Assembly (NCBI GenBank): GCA_019113265.1
Contig: DXHT01000033.1
Coordinates: 1 to 41,655 of the forward strand
DNA from: Bacillota bacterium
GTDB taxonomy: Bacteria > Bacillota > Clostridia > Christensenellales > Pumilibacteraceae
Direction: 5' to 3'
DNA length: 41,655 nucleotides
The notes under the pieces were generated by a model. It made no database searches, was not told where the DNA came from, and saw nothing but the letters and a program-made list of their open reading frames with translations. This document shows positions 7,733-16,605 of the stretch, in pieces; the stretch's first letter is position 1; every line of letters starts with the position of its first letter. A program made the position numbers and the translations under genes.

Positions 7733-9037
7733 TTACAGCGGAAACAGAATATCGAGGGAGAACACGCCGTTCTCTGCGGTCACGCTCATACTGCCGCCGT
7801 ACTTTTCCGCTATGTGCTTTATACTGCGCATACCGAACCCGTGGCGCGATCTGTCCCCTTTGGTAACGGGCAAGCCGTCTTCCAGCGTTATCTCCCCGTC
7901 GTAGCAGTTTTCCATATGCACGGACAAAAACCCGCCCGCAGGGCGACTGGTTATGGATATGCAACGCCTGTCTTTATCCCTTATCCCGCGGACGCTCTCT
8001 ATCGCGTTTGAAAGGGCGTTTCCGAACAGAGAGTATATGTCCGTCTTGCTCATGAACGAGAGCGCGCCTCCGTCCATGACGCAGGTCAGCGTAATGCCGT
8101 TCTTTTCGCACAGCAGACTCTTTTCGGTAAGCACCACGTCGAGAATGTCGTTGCCCGTACGCGCCGCGGCGTCGTATATCATGACCGCATTCTCTATTTC
8201 CTTGACGTAATCCGCATCCGCTACCGTTCTCAGCGCGGATATCTGATGTTTAAGATCGTGGCACTTTATGTTTATTATGTCTATCGTTTCCTTGGAAAGC
8301 TCGAATTGCTCTTTTTCGCGTCGCATAAGCTCTTCCATTATTGCCGCGTCGCTCTGCGCCTTATCGCGCTGGGAAATGCTGAACAGTATCCCGAGGATGA
8401 GCGCGCAGCTTATGACGGCATAAAGGCTTTCCGCCCAGAATGCGAGCGAACTGCGCGTGCTGTCGTCTATCGTTATGCGCGACAGACCTATGCATACGAA
8501 AAGCACGGCAAGGCATACGAGCGTCTTTCCGCGCACGCCGCGCGCTCCCGCCGCGTCCGCACCGAGAACGGATAGAAGAAGCCGCCCGACGACAAATACC
8601 GCAGCACAGCTTATAAGCTCTATCGTCCACGACACCGCCACTATGTTCACACCCGCCGCGCGGCATATCATGGACGCCACGTTGAAGCCCAGGTGCTGCA
8701 TGGCATAGCCGCCCGAACAGTAAAAAAGTATTATCCACGGCGGGTCGGAATAACAGATGGTCATGCACGCGAACGTCAGCGCGAACACAAGCAGATAATA
8801 CGCGAACTTGAACGCCGAATCGCCTATTCCGTCCGAACCCGCTCCGTATACGAATATCGCGCCCGTCGCCCATCCGTACAGCATGGAAACAAGCACTATC
8901 AGTTCTATGCACACGGCGATCCCCACCGCCAGACGCACGACGTATTGCCGCCGTCTGTGAAGATATTTGGAAAGCGCTATCTCTCCCGCAAGTATCTCCG
9001 CAAACATAAGCGTTATCGATACTATAGAACTTATCAT
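7733..9037 (-). CDS. AgrC-like sensor histidine kinase (GHKL family)
   Basis: 434 aa. The first ~220 residues are polytopic, with about six hydrophobic segments, and form the membrane sensor. A linker then leads to KCHDLKHQI with His260 as phospho-acceptor; HDLKH is typical of AgrC/ComD-type kinases. The GHKL ATP-binding domain follows, with N-box NALSNAIES and G-box HGFGMRSI, and the protein ends cleanly in FSLDILFPL. ATG 9037 overlaps the stop of the upstream response regulator gene as ATGA, so the two are co-translated. No signal-peptide gene is visible next to it, so a carbohydrate or envelope signal is as likely as a peptide. It probably drives the GH3 operon through the paired regulator. 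Confidence 0.9.
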   Translation of the reverse strand: MISSIVSITLMFAEILAGEIALSKYLHRRRQYVVRLAVGIAVCIELIVLVSMLYGWATGAIFVYGAGSDGIGDSAFKFAYYLLVFALTFACMTICYSDPPWIILFYCSGGYAMQHLGFNVASMICRAAGVNIVAVSWTIELISCAAVFVVGRLLLSVLGADAAGARGVRGKTLVCLAVLFVCIGLSRITIDDSTRSSLAFWAESLYAVISCALILGILFSISQRDKAQSDAAIMEELMRREKEQFELSKETIDIINIKCHDLKHQISALRTVADADYVKEIENAVMIYDAAARTGNDILDVVLTEKSLLCEKNGITLTCVMDGGALSFMSKTDIYSLFGNALSNAIESVRGIRDKDRRCISITSRPAGGFLSVHMENCYDGEITLEDGLPVTKGDRSRHGFGMRSIKHIAEKYGGSMSVTAENGVFSLDILFPL

Positions 9038-9747
9038 ACGCTTCCCCCGATATACCGCGCAAGTTCCGTCATGAACGCCGCGCGGCGCGAACGGCTCATG
9101 CGCAGTTCCTCTCCTGCGACGATTATGTCGTCGCCCCGCCTGTCCTCCACGTATTTGAGATTGACGAGATAACAGTTATTGCAGCGTACGAAATGATAGC
9201 GCATAAGCGACCGCTCCGCTTCCGCTATCGTTCCGCGCACGCGGAAATCCCCGTCGAACAGATGATATACGAGATCGTGATTGCTCGCCTCGACGTATTT
9301 GATGTCGCCGACGTTCACGCTGCGTGTGTCCGAACGGTTCGAAAGCCGTATCCTGCCGCCGCCTATCCTGTGGCTGAGCTCGCGGCACACACGGTCGAAC
9401 TTCGTCATGAATCCGCCCGCGGTAACGGGTTTGAGTATGAAATCCAGCGCGCGCACGGAATACCCTGCAACGGCGTATTGAGCCATATTGGTCACGAACA
9501 CGATTATAGCGTCGTCGCCCGCCGCCCGCACTTTCTCCGCCGCTTCCATTCCGTTCATTCCGGGCATGTCTATATCGAGCAGGAGCACGTCGAAGTCCTG
9601 CTTGTAATCTCCGAAAAAAGCGTACGCATCGGCATATCTGCGGACCTGCACGCCGTGACCGTGCTCCTCGGCATACCGCTCCACAAGTTCGGCAAGCATG
9701 TCGCGCGCAGCAGCATCGTCCTCAACGACAGCCGTTTTGAAATTCAT
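9034..9747 (-). CDS. LytTR-family response regulator
   Basis: 237 aa. The N-terminal receiver domain has the acidic pocket VVEDD (8-11), phospho-acceptor Asp58 in LLLDIDMPGMNG, and the conserved Thr and Lys of FVTN and LKPV. The C-terminal LytTR DNA-binding domain runs from about 135, with VNVGDIKYVEASNHDLVYHL and FVRCNNCYLVNLKYV. ATG 9747 follows GGAGGAAG. The gene has a near-consensus promoter and is co-translated with the kinase. The LytTR-like direct repeat at 7526-7559 is its likely target; no similar repeat is seen before its own promoter. Confidence 0.93.
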   Translation of the reverse strand: MNFKTAVVEDDAAARDMLAELVERYAEEHGHGVQVRRYADAYAFFGDYKQDFDVLLLDIDMPGMNGMEAAEKVRAAGDDAIIVFVTNMAQYAVAGYSVRALDFILKPVTAGGFMTKFDRVCRELSHRIGGGRIRLSNRSDTRSVNVGDIKYVEASNHDLVYHLFDGDFRVRGTIAEAERSLMRYHFVRCNNCYLVNLKYVEDRRGDDIIVAGEELRMSRSRRAAFMTELARYIGGSV

Positions 9748-9788
9748 CTTTCTTCCTCCGTCACTTTCCTCATCCCGTCAGCACCTGA

Positions 9789-9818
9789 ATTATACACCCA
9801 CCCCCCGTCGATTGTCAA
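9789..9818 (-). promoter_or_regulatory. Promoter of the two-component operon
   Basis: On the minus strand, TTGACA (9818-9813) and TATAAT (9794-9789) are both consensus, separated by 18 bases. The spacer carries a conspicuous G-run. Confidence 0.85.
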
Positions 9819-9856
9819 TACTTTTTTATAAACGAGCTTTTTACGATGAATATTTC

Positions 9857-10257
9857 TCAGGGGAAAAGGAGGACTTCCTTGCAAGGAAGTCATTGTTGCG
9901 CCGTTTGTTTGTCTGCGTTAAATTCGCGCCGGTTGTTTGCGTTCACACTCACGGCCGCGCTGTGCACGGCGCGAGTGTTCCTCGGGCATTGCGCGAACGC
10001 CGGCGGACGGGTGCAATAGTCGCGCCGATTGTTGATTTCCGTAAGGCTTTCGTTTTAAGTAATTCGCTTCGTACCGCATGCCCACCGCAAGGTGTGCGAA
10101 AAGATACCGCAGGCGCGGAGAGCAAGGTTAAGAAGCAAAACTCCGTATGAATTGTAAAACAAACGGAGTTCAAGCTTTTATATATAAGGATTTTAAGTTT
10201 CTCGGGGAAAGGGGTGCGGGGGAAGACACCTCTTTTCAAAGAGGGGTCTTCCCCCGC
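9857..10257. repeat. Hairpin-rich intergenic region
   Basis: About 450 bases without a supportable gene between the two-component promoter and nadE. It holds a 20-base perfect palindrome at 9872-9891, an 8-base stem at 10139-10146/10163-10170, and a long hairpin at 10216-10257. The palindrome and the long hairpin are each preceded by TTTCTC(A)GGGGAAA-type lead-ins (9853-9867 and 10198-10210), suggesting two copies of one repeat family. A 107-codon frame on the minus strand (9949-10272) runs through the hairpins and is not credible as a gene. Confidence 0.4.
10216..10257 (-). terminator. Long hairpin downstream of nadE
   Basis: The outer stem of 12 bases (10216-10227 with 10246-10257) continues into an inner stem CCTCTTT/AAAGAGG (10229-10235/10238-10244). 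It starts 31 bases past the nadE stop. The following U-run on the minus strand is interrupted by C, so termination is likely but not textbook. Confidence 0.5.
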
Positions 10258-10287
10258 AAAAACTTTTCTCAAAAGCTCACAAAAACT

Positions 10288-12159
10288 CTACTCGATAACG
10301 GCGCTGTCCGAGGGCATGCGCCAGTCGCCGCGCGGCGAGAGAGACACGCTTCCCACTTTCGCGCCGTCGGGCAGACAGTTGCGCTTGAATGCGGAGGTAA
10401 AGAACCTGCGGAAGAACACTCCCAGCCACTTGTCCACTTCCTCTTCGGAATACTCGCCTTCGAATGCGGCAAGCGCGAGGCGGCGTATCTTGGCGCGGGA
10501 CGAGCCGCGGCGTATCAGATGATAGAGGAAGAAGTCGTGAAGCTCGTACGGTCCGATTATCTTTTCCGTCGGCTGAACGACTACGTCCCCGCCCGTGGGC
10601 AGAAGTTCGGGGCTGACGGGCGTATCCAGCACGTCGCGCAGTACACTGCCGACGGCGGGCAGACGCTCCGCCTCATACGCCACAAGTCTGCGGACGAGCG
10701 TTTTGGGAATGGACGCGTTGACCGCGTATGAACTCATGTGGTCGCCGTTATACGTACACCAGCCGAGGGCAAGCTCCGAAAGGTCGCCCGTACCTATAAG
10801 AACAGCTCCGCTCATGTTGGCTATGTCGAAAAGCACCTGTGTGCGCTCGCGCGCCTGCGCGTTCTCGAAAGCTATATCGGTAGACTTGTCGTCGTGACCT
10901 ATGTCGCGCAGGTGGAGTCTGACGCTCTCCGTTATGTCCACGACGCGGAAGTCCGTGCCGAGAGCGACGGAAAGTGCCTCGGCATTGCGGCGAGTCCTGC
11001 CCGTCGTGCCGAAACACGGCATGGTCACCGCCGTTATGTTACTGCGCGGCAGACCTACCTCGTCCACGGCGCGCGCCGCGACAAGCAGTGCGAGAGTGCT
11101 GTCCAGTCCGCCCGAAACGCCGACGACGCACTTCTTTATACCGCAGTTGGACAAGCGCCCCGCAAGCCCCGCCGTCTGCAAGCGGAGTATGTCCTCCGCG
11201 CGCTTGTCAAGTTCACCCTTGACGGCGGGTACGAATGGGTTTTTGTCCGGTTTCCTTTCAAGAGGAGTGACGCGCTTATTTAGCTCGAACGGCACTTCCG
11301 TGTATCCCGCGCGGCGGGCGCAACCGAAACTCGTCATGCGGCGACGTTCGTGCGCGAGGTATTGAAGGTCTATATCCGCAACTATGAATTCGTCCGAGAA
11401 CAGCTCGCCCTCCGCCGCCACTCTGCCGTTTTCCGCTATCAGGTTATGCCCCGCGTACACCGTGTCCGTCGTGGATTCGCCCTTGCCCGCGTCCGCATAT
11501 AAATAAGCGCAACAGAGCTTTGCGGACTGCATCGCCACGAGCGAGCGGCGGTAATCCGCTTTCGCTATCGTCTCGTCGGATGCGGAAGTGTTGCATATCA
11601 CGAGCGCGCCCGCGAGAGCGTGCTCCGTCGACGGGCTGTCGGGGACCCAGAGATCCTCGCATATCTCCGCCGCTATGGTGAGTGCGCCGCCCTTTTCGGC
11701 GAATATCAGTTTCGTACCGAACGGGCAGTTCAGCTTTTCGTCGAAGTCGTTTTCGCCCGTAAAAGCCGTGAACATACGCGCCTCGTAAAACTCCGAGTAG
11801 TTGGGAATGTGCTTTTTGGGAACGACTCCGAGCACTCTTCCGCGCTGCAGCACGAACGCCGCCGAATACAGCTTGCCGCGCATCATGGCGGGCGCGCCGA
11901 ACACGGTCACGACATCCTTTCCCTCCGTGCTGTCCGTTATCCTGTCCACCGCCTCTTCCGCGCCGCCTATAAGGCTGTCGAGCAGGAACAGATCCCCCGC
12001 GGTGTAACCCGTGACGCACAGCTCGGGAAGCACGAGCAGGCTCGCTCCCGCGCGCTCCGCGCGGTCTATCAGTTCGATTATCTTATCCGCATTGCCCTTG
12101 CAGTCGCCCACGCGTATGTGAGGAGTCGCCGCCGCGACTTTGTATATGCCGTCTTTCAA
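10288..12159 (-). CDS. nadE: Glutamine-dependent NAD+ synthetase
   Basis: 623 aa, the two-domain form. It makes NAD+ from deamido-NAD+, ATP and glutamine in the cytosol. The N-terminal nitrilase-like glutaminase domain shows the triad Glu46 (LPELCVTGYT), a Lys at 115 or 116 (VPKKHIPNYSEFYE) and Cys167 (EICEDLW). The C-terminal synthetase shows the ATP-pyrophosphatase loop GVSGGLDSTLAL near residue 345. The start is TTG at 12159: the protein then begins KDGIYKVAAATP, as the family does, GGAG is well spaced, and the TTG overlaps the recF stop as TTGA. It is therefore the last gene of the membrane protein - recF - nadE operon. Confidence 0.95.
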   Translation of the reverse strand: MKDGIYKVAAATPHIRVGDCKGNADKIIELIDRAERAGASLLVLPELCVTGYTAGDLFLLDSLIGGAEEAVDRITDSTEGKDVVTVFGAPAMMRGKLYSAAFVLQRGRVLGVVPKKHIPNYSEFYEARMFTAFTGENDFDEKLNCPFGTKLIFAEKGGALTIAAEICEDLWVPDSPSTEHALAGALVICNTSASDETIAKADYRRSLVAMQSAKLCCAYLYADAGKGESTTDTVYAGHNLIAENGRVAAEGELFSDEFIVADIDLQYLAHERRRMTSFGCARRAGYTEVPFELNKRVTPLERKPDKNPFVPAVKGELDKRAEDILRLQTAGLAGRLSNCGIKKCVVGVSGGLDSTLALLVAARAVDEVGLPRSNITAVTMPCFGTTGRTRRNAEALSVALGTDFRVVDITESVRLHLRDIGHDDKSTDIAFENAQARERTQVLFDIANMSGAVLIGTGDLSELALGWCTYNGDHMSSYAVNASIPKTLVRRLVAYEAERLPAVGSVLRDVLDTPVSPELLPTGGDVVVQPTEKIIGPYELHDFFLYHLIRRGSSRAKIRRLALAAFEGEYSEEEVDKWLGVFFRRFFTSAFKRNCLPDGAKVGSVSLSPRGDWRMPSDSAVIE

Positions 12160-13247
12160 ATGCCTTCTCCTTTCTTTCTGACCGTTCCCGAACGCACCTC
12201 GAACTCGGTGACTTCGCCCATGCGGGCGCGCACGTCCTCGGGCAGATGCGTACAGGTTATTATCGTCTGGTATGATTTTATCCTCTCTATCAGTTTGGAC
12301 TGACGCTTTTCGTCCAGCTCGCTGAGTACGTCGTCCAGAAGCAGTATGGGATACTCCCCGCTCTCCGCTCCGAACAGCTCCGTTTCGGCGAGTTTGAGCG
12401 AAAGCGCCGCACTGCGCTGCTGCCCCTGAGAGCCGAACGAGCGCAGATCCACGCCGTCAGCTCGGATGGAGAGATCGTCGCGCTGCGGTCCGACGTGAGT
12501 GACGGAAAACTGCCTGTCGCGCTGTCTGCTCTTTTTAAGCGCTTCGAGAAGTCCGCTCTCTATCTCCTCCGACGTTTCGCCGTCCGCGCCCTCATAGCCT
12601 ATCGCAAGCTCTTCGCCGCCCGAAATTTCTTCATGCACTTTCTTGGCGAGTTCCGCTATCCTGTTTGCGAAAATGCGGCGGGTGCGCGTTATCTTCGCGC
12701 CCTCTTTGGCGAGTTGCATGTCCCACACGAGAAGTTCGGCTTCCGTCGGATCGCCTTTGAGCAGTTTGTTTCTCTGCGAGAGTATGCGGTTATAGCGCGT
12801 CAGCGTATAGAAGTACCCGCGCGAGAGCTGACAGAGCGCGATGTCCGCGAACCGCCGTCTTTCGCCCGGTCCTTCCTTTACTATGCGCAGTTCGTCGGGG
12901 GTGAAAAGCACCGTCTTGACCACGCCCATGAGCTCGCCCATGCGCGCTATCGGGTAGCCGTTCACGAGCACCTCTTTCGCCGCGCCCAGCTTTACGGTCA
13001 CCTCGTCCGCGCCCGCCTGTGAGCGCACGCGCACGTTGACGCTCGCGCTCTTCGCACCCCAGCGTATGAGATCCTGCCAGCGCGTCGTGCGACTGCTTCG
13101 CCCCACGCTCGCAAGACGCACGCTCTCCAAAAGATTGGTCTTGCCCTGAGCGTTATCCCCTAAAAACAGGTTTACGCCCCTGCCGGGAGTTATCCCCGCA
13201 GACGCGTAATTCCTGTAATCGGTTATATTCAGCCGTTCTATGAACAT
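12156..13247 (-). CDS. recF: DNA replication/repair protein RecF
   Basis: 363 aa, normal length. RecF is an SMC-like ATPase that helps load RecA at gaps. Walker A is GDNAQGKTN (about 30-38), the LSLKLAE stretch fits the signature region, and Walker B is PILLLDDVLSELD. The first residues MFIERLNITDYRNY are typical. recF is usually found with dnaA, dnaN and gyrB near the origin; here none of these is present, and the gene sits between an unknown membrane protein and nadE. The start ATG overlaps the upstream stop by one base (TGATG), and its own stop overlaps the nadE TTG start. Confidence 0.95.
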   Translation of the reverse strand: MFIERLNITDYRNYASAGITPGRGVNLFLGDNAQGKTNLLESVRLASVGRSSRTTRWQDLIRWGAKSASVNVRVRSQAGADEVTVKLGAAKEVLVNGYPIARMGELMGVVKTVLFTPDELRIVKEGPGERRRFADIALCQLSRGYFYTLTRYNRILSQRNKLLKGDPTEAELLVWDMQLAKEGAKITRTRRIFANRIAELAKKVHEEISGGEELAIGYEGADGETSEEIESGLLEALKKSRQRDRQFSVTHVGPQRDDLSIRADGVDLRSFGSQGQQRSAALSLKLAETELFGAESGEYPILLLDDVLSELDEKRQSKLIERIKSYQTIITCTHLPEDVRARMGEVTEFEVRSGTVRKKGEGI

Positions 13248-15469
13248 CAGTTGCTTGCCACGAAACGGAAATCTCCGAGTACGTCCGTCATGTTGGTTAT
13301 GGCGGCGTTGATGCCCGACGTAAACGCCGAAAGCATTCCGTCCAGCTTTATGCCGGGAACGAGCCGCTCTATGGATGCTATGACGCTGCCGCAGGTAAGC
13401 TCTTCGACGGGAGGCGTTCCGCCGTTCTCCTTGGCGCCGTTTATAGTCGTCCAGACAGCGCCCGCGCGTTCCGCATCCGCTCTGTTCGGCGTGACGTCCA
13501 CGCGCACTCCGAGGGAAATGCTATCCGGGAGCACTCCGTTTATATATCCCGACGCGCCCTCGGTCAGCTTGCCGACGTCTACGGACACCACTATATCCGC
13601 ATAGTCCGTTCCGCCGCTCTTCGTGAGCCTTACCGAGTGCACGGACACGCCGTAAGAGGATACCGACTCGCCGAGAGTGTCCGTCATGTCGCGCAGCGTG
13701 CTGCCCAGCATCTTATCCGTTATCTCCACGGTGTATTCGCCCGTCGACGTTCCCGCGCTCTCCGTTATCTCGGCATAAAGCTCTTTCTGCGTTTGAGTCA
13801 GTCCGCTCGGGTCGTCGCCCGCCTGCATGATCGCCACTATATCGTCAAACGTGTATTTGTCCGTCGGATCGGACACGCCGAACGCTTCGAACACGCCGTC
13901 CTTCATCAGGTCGGAGCAGACGTTCACCCAGCCTTCGGGTATGGTCTGCCCGGGATCCGCCTTCACCACCTGCACGCCGAGCGCGGCAAGCGCGGCTATG
14001 TCCTCGTCCGAATCTATGTCCGCGACGCTCGCAAGTCCCGCTTCGGGGAGCGCGGCTTCGAGCGCGGCGAGGTCGGGCGTATAGAGATCCACGCGCGCTC
14101 CGCCGTCTATGCCGTCCGTCGCGTCAGTGCATATGAGCGTCTGCATAACGGAAATTATATCGTTCTTTGTCACGGACTCATTGTCCATCGCGTTTCTGAG
14201 CGCGCCCGCAAGCATTCCGTATGCGTCCACGGCAAACTCGCCCGCGCCGTCTTCGTTAACCCTGACGGACGAAAGATCGATAAGATCGGCAAGACTGTAT
14301 TCGCCGTCGGAGTTTTCGCAGATAATATTGAGAACACCCGACGCGGACTCGTTGACCGTCGCCTGCAAGTCATATCCCGAAAAGCTCTCCGCTATTATGC
14401 AAAGCCGCTCGAAACGCGTTATACCGTCCTCGCCGTATTTGGCGTTCATCTCATCCGTAATGTAATCCATTTTGCACGTTTCCTGTGCAAGGCGATTGAT
14501 GTTCAGTCGCACGCCGTAGGACGCGTCGGTAAGATCCGCGGTCGCGGAAAAGTACAGTTTCGCGGGTAAAAATGCCGCCGCGACTCCCGAAATATCGGAA
14601 GATACGCCCAGACCCGAAAGCGCGGCTTTTATGGTATCGGTGACGTCCAGCGAAAGCATGACGGTAAAATATACGCCGTCGTCTTCCGCGGAGTACGCGA
14701 TCTTGTCGCCGTCGTCGAGATCGGCGCCGCGCACCAGACTCACCTGTTCTATGCGTATCAGGTCGGACGCCTTATAGCCGCCGAGGAACTGCTCTGCGGG
14801 AGTGTCGGCAAGCATGTCGTCCAGCTTACCCGAATCTATCATGTAACTCTGCGCGAACGCAGCTATCTCACGGTCGGTCATGACCGGCATGGCGTTATCC
14901 GTACGCGTCGTGTCATACGCGCCGAGAGCTTCCGCATCGAAATTTTCGCGTTTTACAATGCTCATGACTGCATCCGCCGCCGAGCCGTCGCCGCTTTCGC
15001 TCTGCGCTCCGCCCGTACTGTCCGTGCCGCCGCCCGTACTGTCCGCGTTGTCGGTTCCGCCCGTGTTACCGTCGGTGCCGCTCTGCGAGCCGCCGTCCGT
15101 ACTGCCTTGGTCGACATTTGGGGACTTGCCCGCCGACTCGATCACGCTGTCAATATACTCTTCGTTTACTACACCGTCTTTAAGAAAAAGCGATCCGCCT
15201 ATCGCGGAATAAAACGCCGCCGAGTCCGTCTCGTCGTACGGATTGGTCACGACGCCCTCGCTCGCTCGCGTAAGATCGTCCACGCACGCCAGCACGTCGA
15301 GTGCGGAAACGCCGAATTTTTCTTTAAGTACGTTGTTACCTATGCTTACCGCCGCTATCGTTCCGCCGACGGACGCGCCGACAAGCGCGATAAAGAGTAT
15401 CACGCTGATTATGAATCCGACGGGATTGTGTCTTTTAAGTTTTGTCTTTCCGTTCACGGCTTTGGACAA
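13247..15469 (-). CDS. Single-pass membrane protein of unknown function with an acidic Ser/Gly/Thr linker
   Basis: 740 aa, not recognised. A basic N-terminus (KTKLKRHNP) precedes one hydrophobic helix (VGFIISVILFIALVGASVGG). After it come a ~45-residue Gly/Ser/Thr/Asp-rich linker and a long acidic extracytoplasmic region with internally similar beta-rich stretches (YSAEDDGVYFTVMLSLDV, GGTDYADIVVSVDVGKL). Start: TTG 15469 is chosen because GGAGGTG lies six bases upstream. The ATG at 15508 lies between the promoter -10 (15516-15511) and the expected transcription start, so it cannot be translated from that promoter. The overlap with recF ties it to that operon. An envelope or scaffold role is inference. 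Confidence 0.75.
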   Translation of the reverse strand: MSKAVNGKTKLKRHNPVGFIISVILFIALVGASVGGTIAAVSIGNNVLKEKFGVSALDVLACVDDLTRASEGVVTNPYDETDSAAFYSAIGGSLFLKDGVVNEEYIDSVIESAGKSPNVDQGSTDGGSQSGTDGNTGGTDNADSTGGGTDSTGGAQSESGDGSAADAVMSIVKRENFDAEALGAYDTTRTDNAMPVMTDREIAAFAQSYMIDSGKLDDMLADTPAEQFLGGYKASDLIRIEQVSLVRGADLDDGDKIAYSAEDDGVYFTVMLSLDVTDTIKAALSGLGVSSDISGVAAAFLPAKLYFSATADLTDASYGVRLNINRLAQETCKMDYITDEMNAKYGEDGITRFERLCIIAESFSGYDLQATVNESASGVLNIICENSDGEYSLADLIDLSSVRVNEDGAGEFAVDAYGMLAGALRNAMDNESVTKNDIISVMQTLICTDATDGIDGGARVDLYTPDLAALEAALPEAGLASVADIDSDEDIAALAALGVQVVKADPGQTIPEGWVNVCSDLMKDGVFEAFGVSDPTDKYTFDDIVAIMQAGDDPSGLTQTQKELYAEITESAGTSTGEYTVEITDKMLGSTLRDMTDTLGESVSSYGVSVHSVRLTKSGGTDYADIVVSVDVGKLTEGASGYINGVLPDSISLGVRVDVTPNRADAERAGAVWTTINGAKENGGTPPVEELTCGSVIASIERLVPGIKLDGMLSAFTSGINAAITNMTDVLGDFRFVASN

Positions 15470-15510
15470 TACGTTCACCTCCGCGGCATTGCCGCTTTTT
15501 CTACGCATTT

Positions 15511-15540
15511 ATTTTACTATTTTTTGCCGCTCATAGTCAA
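15511..15540 (-). promoter_or_regulatory. Promoter of the membrane protein - recF - nadE operon
   Basis: On the minus strand, TTGACT (15540-15535) and TAAAAT (15516-15511) are 18 bases apart. Transcription should begin near 15504, downstream of the ATG at 15508, which supports the TTG start at 15469. Confidence 0.65.
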
Positions 15541-15615
15541 GGTATTTTTTATTTTTTTAATTCGTTTTAACTAAATACTAATCTTTCATGCCGTCTTTTG
15601 TCCTTCTCCAAACGC

Positions 15616-15644
15616 TTGACTGAAAATGCGGCATATCATACAAT
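15616..15644 (+). promoter_or_regulatory. Promoter of the traX-like gene
   Basis: TTGACT (15616-15621) and TACAAT (15639-15644) have a 17-base spacer. The expected transcription start (15650-15653) coincides with the GTG start codon. Confidence 0.65.
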
Positions 15645-15651
15645 AGTATGC

Positions 15652-16431
15652 GTGGAAGACAGTGAGAAAAAAGACGGTGCGTTCGCGCTTACCGGCAATA
15701 TGCTCAAACTCGCGGCATGCGCGTTCATGCTCGTCGATCACACGGGGATGATACTCTTTCCCGACGTCATCGCCCTGCGCATTATCGGACGGCTCGCAAT
15801 GCCCCTGTTCGCTTTTACGTTCGCCGAGGGCTGTTTTTACACCCGCCACAAGTTGCGCCACCTGCTCACCGTACTCATCATTGGCGTATGCACCTCCGCC
15901 GTGGCGTCCGTCGCGCGCGGACAGGTGTGCGGCGACATACTCATAACCTTTTCCCTTTCCGCCGCCGTAATATACGCCCTGGACGCGCTCAAACGCGCCG
16001 TGGTGTCGCGGGACGGGCGCGCCTCCGCGCTTTACGCCGTTCTCCTCGTCCTCGCCGTCGGCGGATCGGTGTTCTTATGCTGCTTTTCGGGAGCGCGCAT
16101 AGACTACGGCATTGCGGGAGTCATGCTTCCCGTCACCGTCCGCCTGCTCGATATGCGCTCGTTCGGCGCGACTTCCGAACTTGCGGAGAGCATTTACAAC
16201 CGCGCTACCATGCTGCTGTGCTTCGGCGCGGGGCTTCTCGCCGTATCCGTCGCTTCGGGCGGAGTTCAGATATTCTGCGTTCTCGCGCTCATCCCGCTCA
16301 TGTTCTACGGCGGGCGACGCGGCAAGGCAAAGCTGAAATACTTCTTCTATATCTTTTACCCCGCACACCTCGCGCTGCTTTGCGGAATATACGTCATCAT
16401 CCACCCGGATATCCTTTCCGCTCTGTTCTGA
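15652..16431 (+). CDS. TraX-family integral membrane protein
   Basis: 259 aa, with about eight hydrophobic segments. TraX of F plasmid is linked to pilin N-acetylation; the chromosomal family in Firmicutes is otherwise uncharacterised. Family features seen are GNMLKLAACAFMLVDHTGMI near the N-terminus, RIIGRLAMPLFAFTFAEG, and the ending YFFYIFYPAHLALLCGIY. The start is GTG 15652. No Shine-Dalgarno precedes it and the promoter -10 ends only 7 bases upstream, so the mRNA may be leaderless. An upstream in-frame TTG (15598) precedes the promoter and is rejected. The gene is monocistronic. Its probable original terminator lies at 17211-17236, beyond an IS200 insertion. Confidence 0.85.
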   Translation: MEDSEKKDGAFALTGNMLKLAACAFMLVDHTGMILFPDVIALRIIGRLAMPLFAFTFAEGCFYTRHKLRHLLTVLIIGVCTSAVASVARGQVCGDILITFSLSAAVIYALDALKRAVVSRDGRASALYAVLLVLAVGGSVFLCCFSGARIDYGIAGVMLPVTVRLLDMRSFGATSELAESIYNRATMLLCFGAGLLAVSVASGGVQIFCVLALIPLMFYGGRRGKAKLKYFFYIFYPAHLALLCGIYVIIHPDILSALF

Positions 16432-16605
16432 TACCGTAAAGGAGTGAAAATACGTTGAGACATATCAGTACCACGCGTTGAACGCGTGGTATGCACAAGC
16501 CCTTCAAGGGCATATTACCGGCTTGCGTCTTAAGACGCACTGAATGTTTCGCCAGCCGCAACACATTCTCAGGCTGCCGCTAAAGCGGCAGTCTATTTTT
16601 GCCTA

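Noticed and set aside
9949-10272. A 107-codon frame on the minus strand between nadE and the response regulator
   Set aside because: It starts inside the long hairpin, crosses several inverted repeats and shows no domain or ribosome site; treated as repeat sequence.
12156-13247. recF as a sign of the replication origin
   Set aside because: No dnaA, dnaN, gyrB or DnaA-box cluster is present; recF here is in a different operon.
15598-15651. Upstream TTG start for the traX-like gene
   Set aside because: It would place the start codon before the promoter -35, and no ribosome site precedes it.
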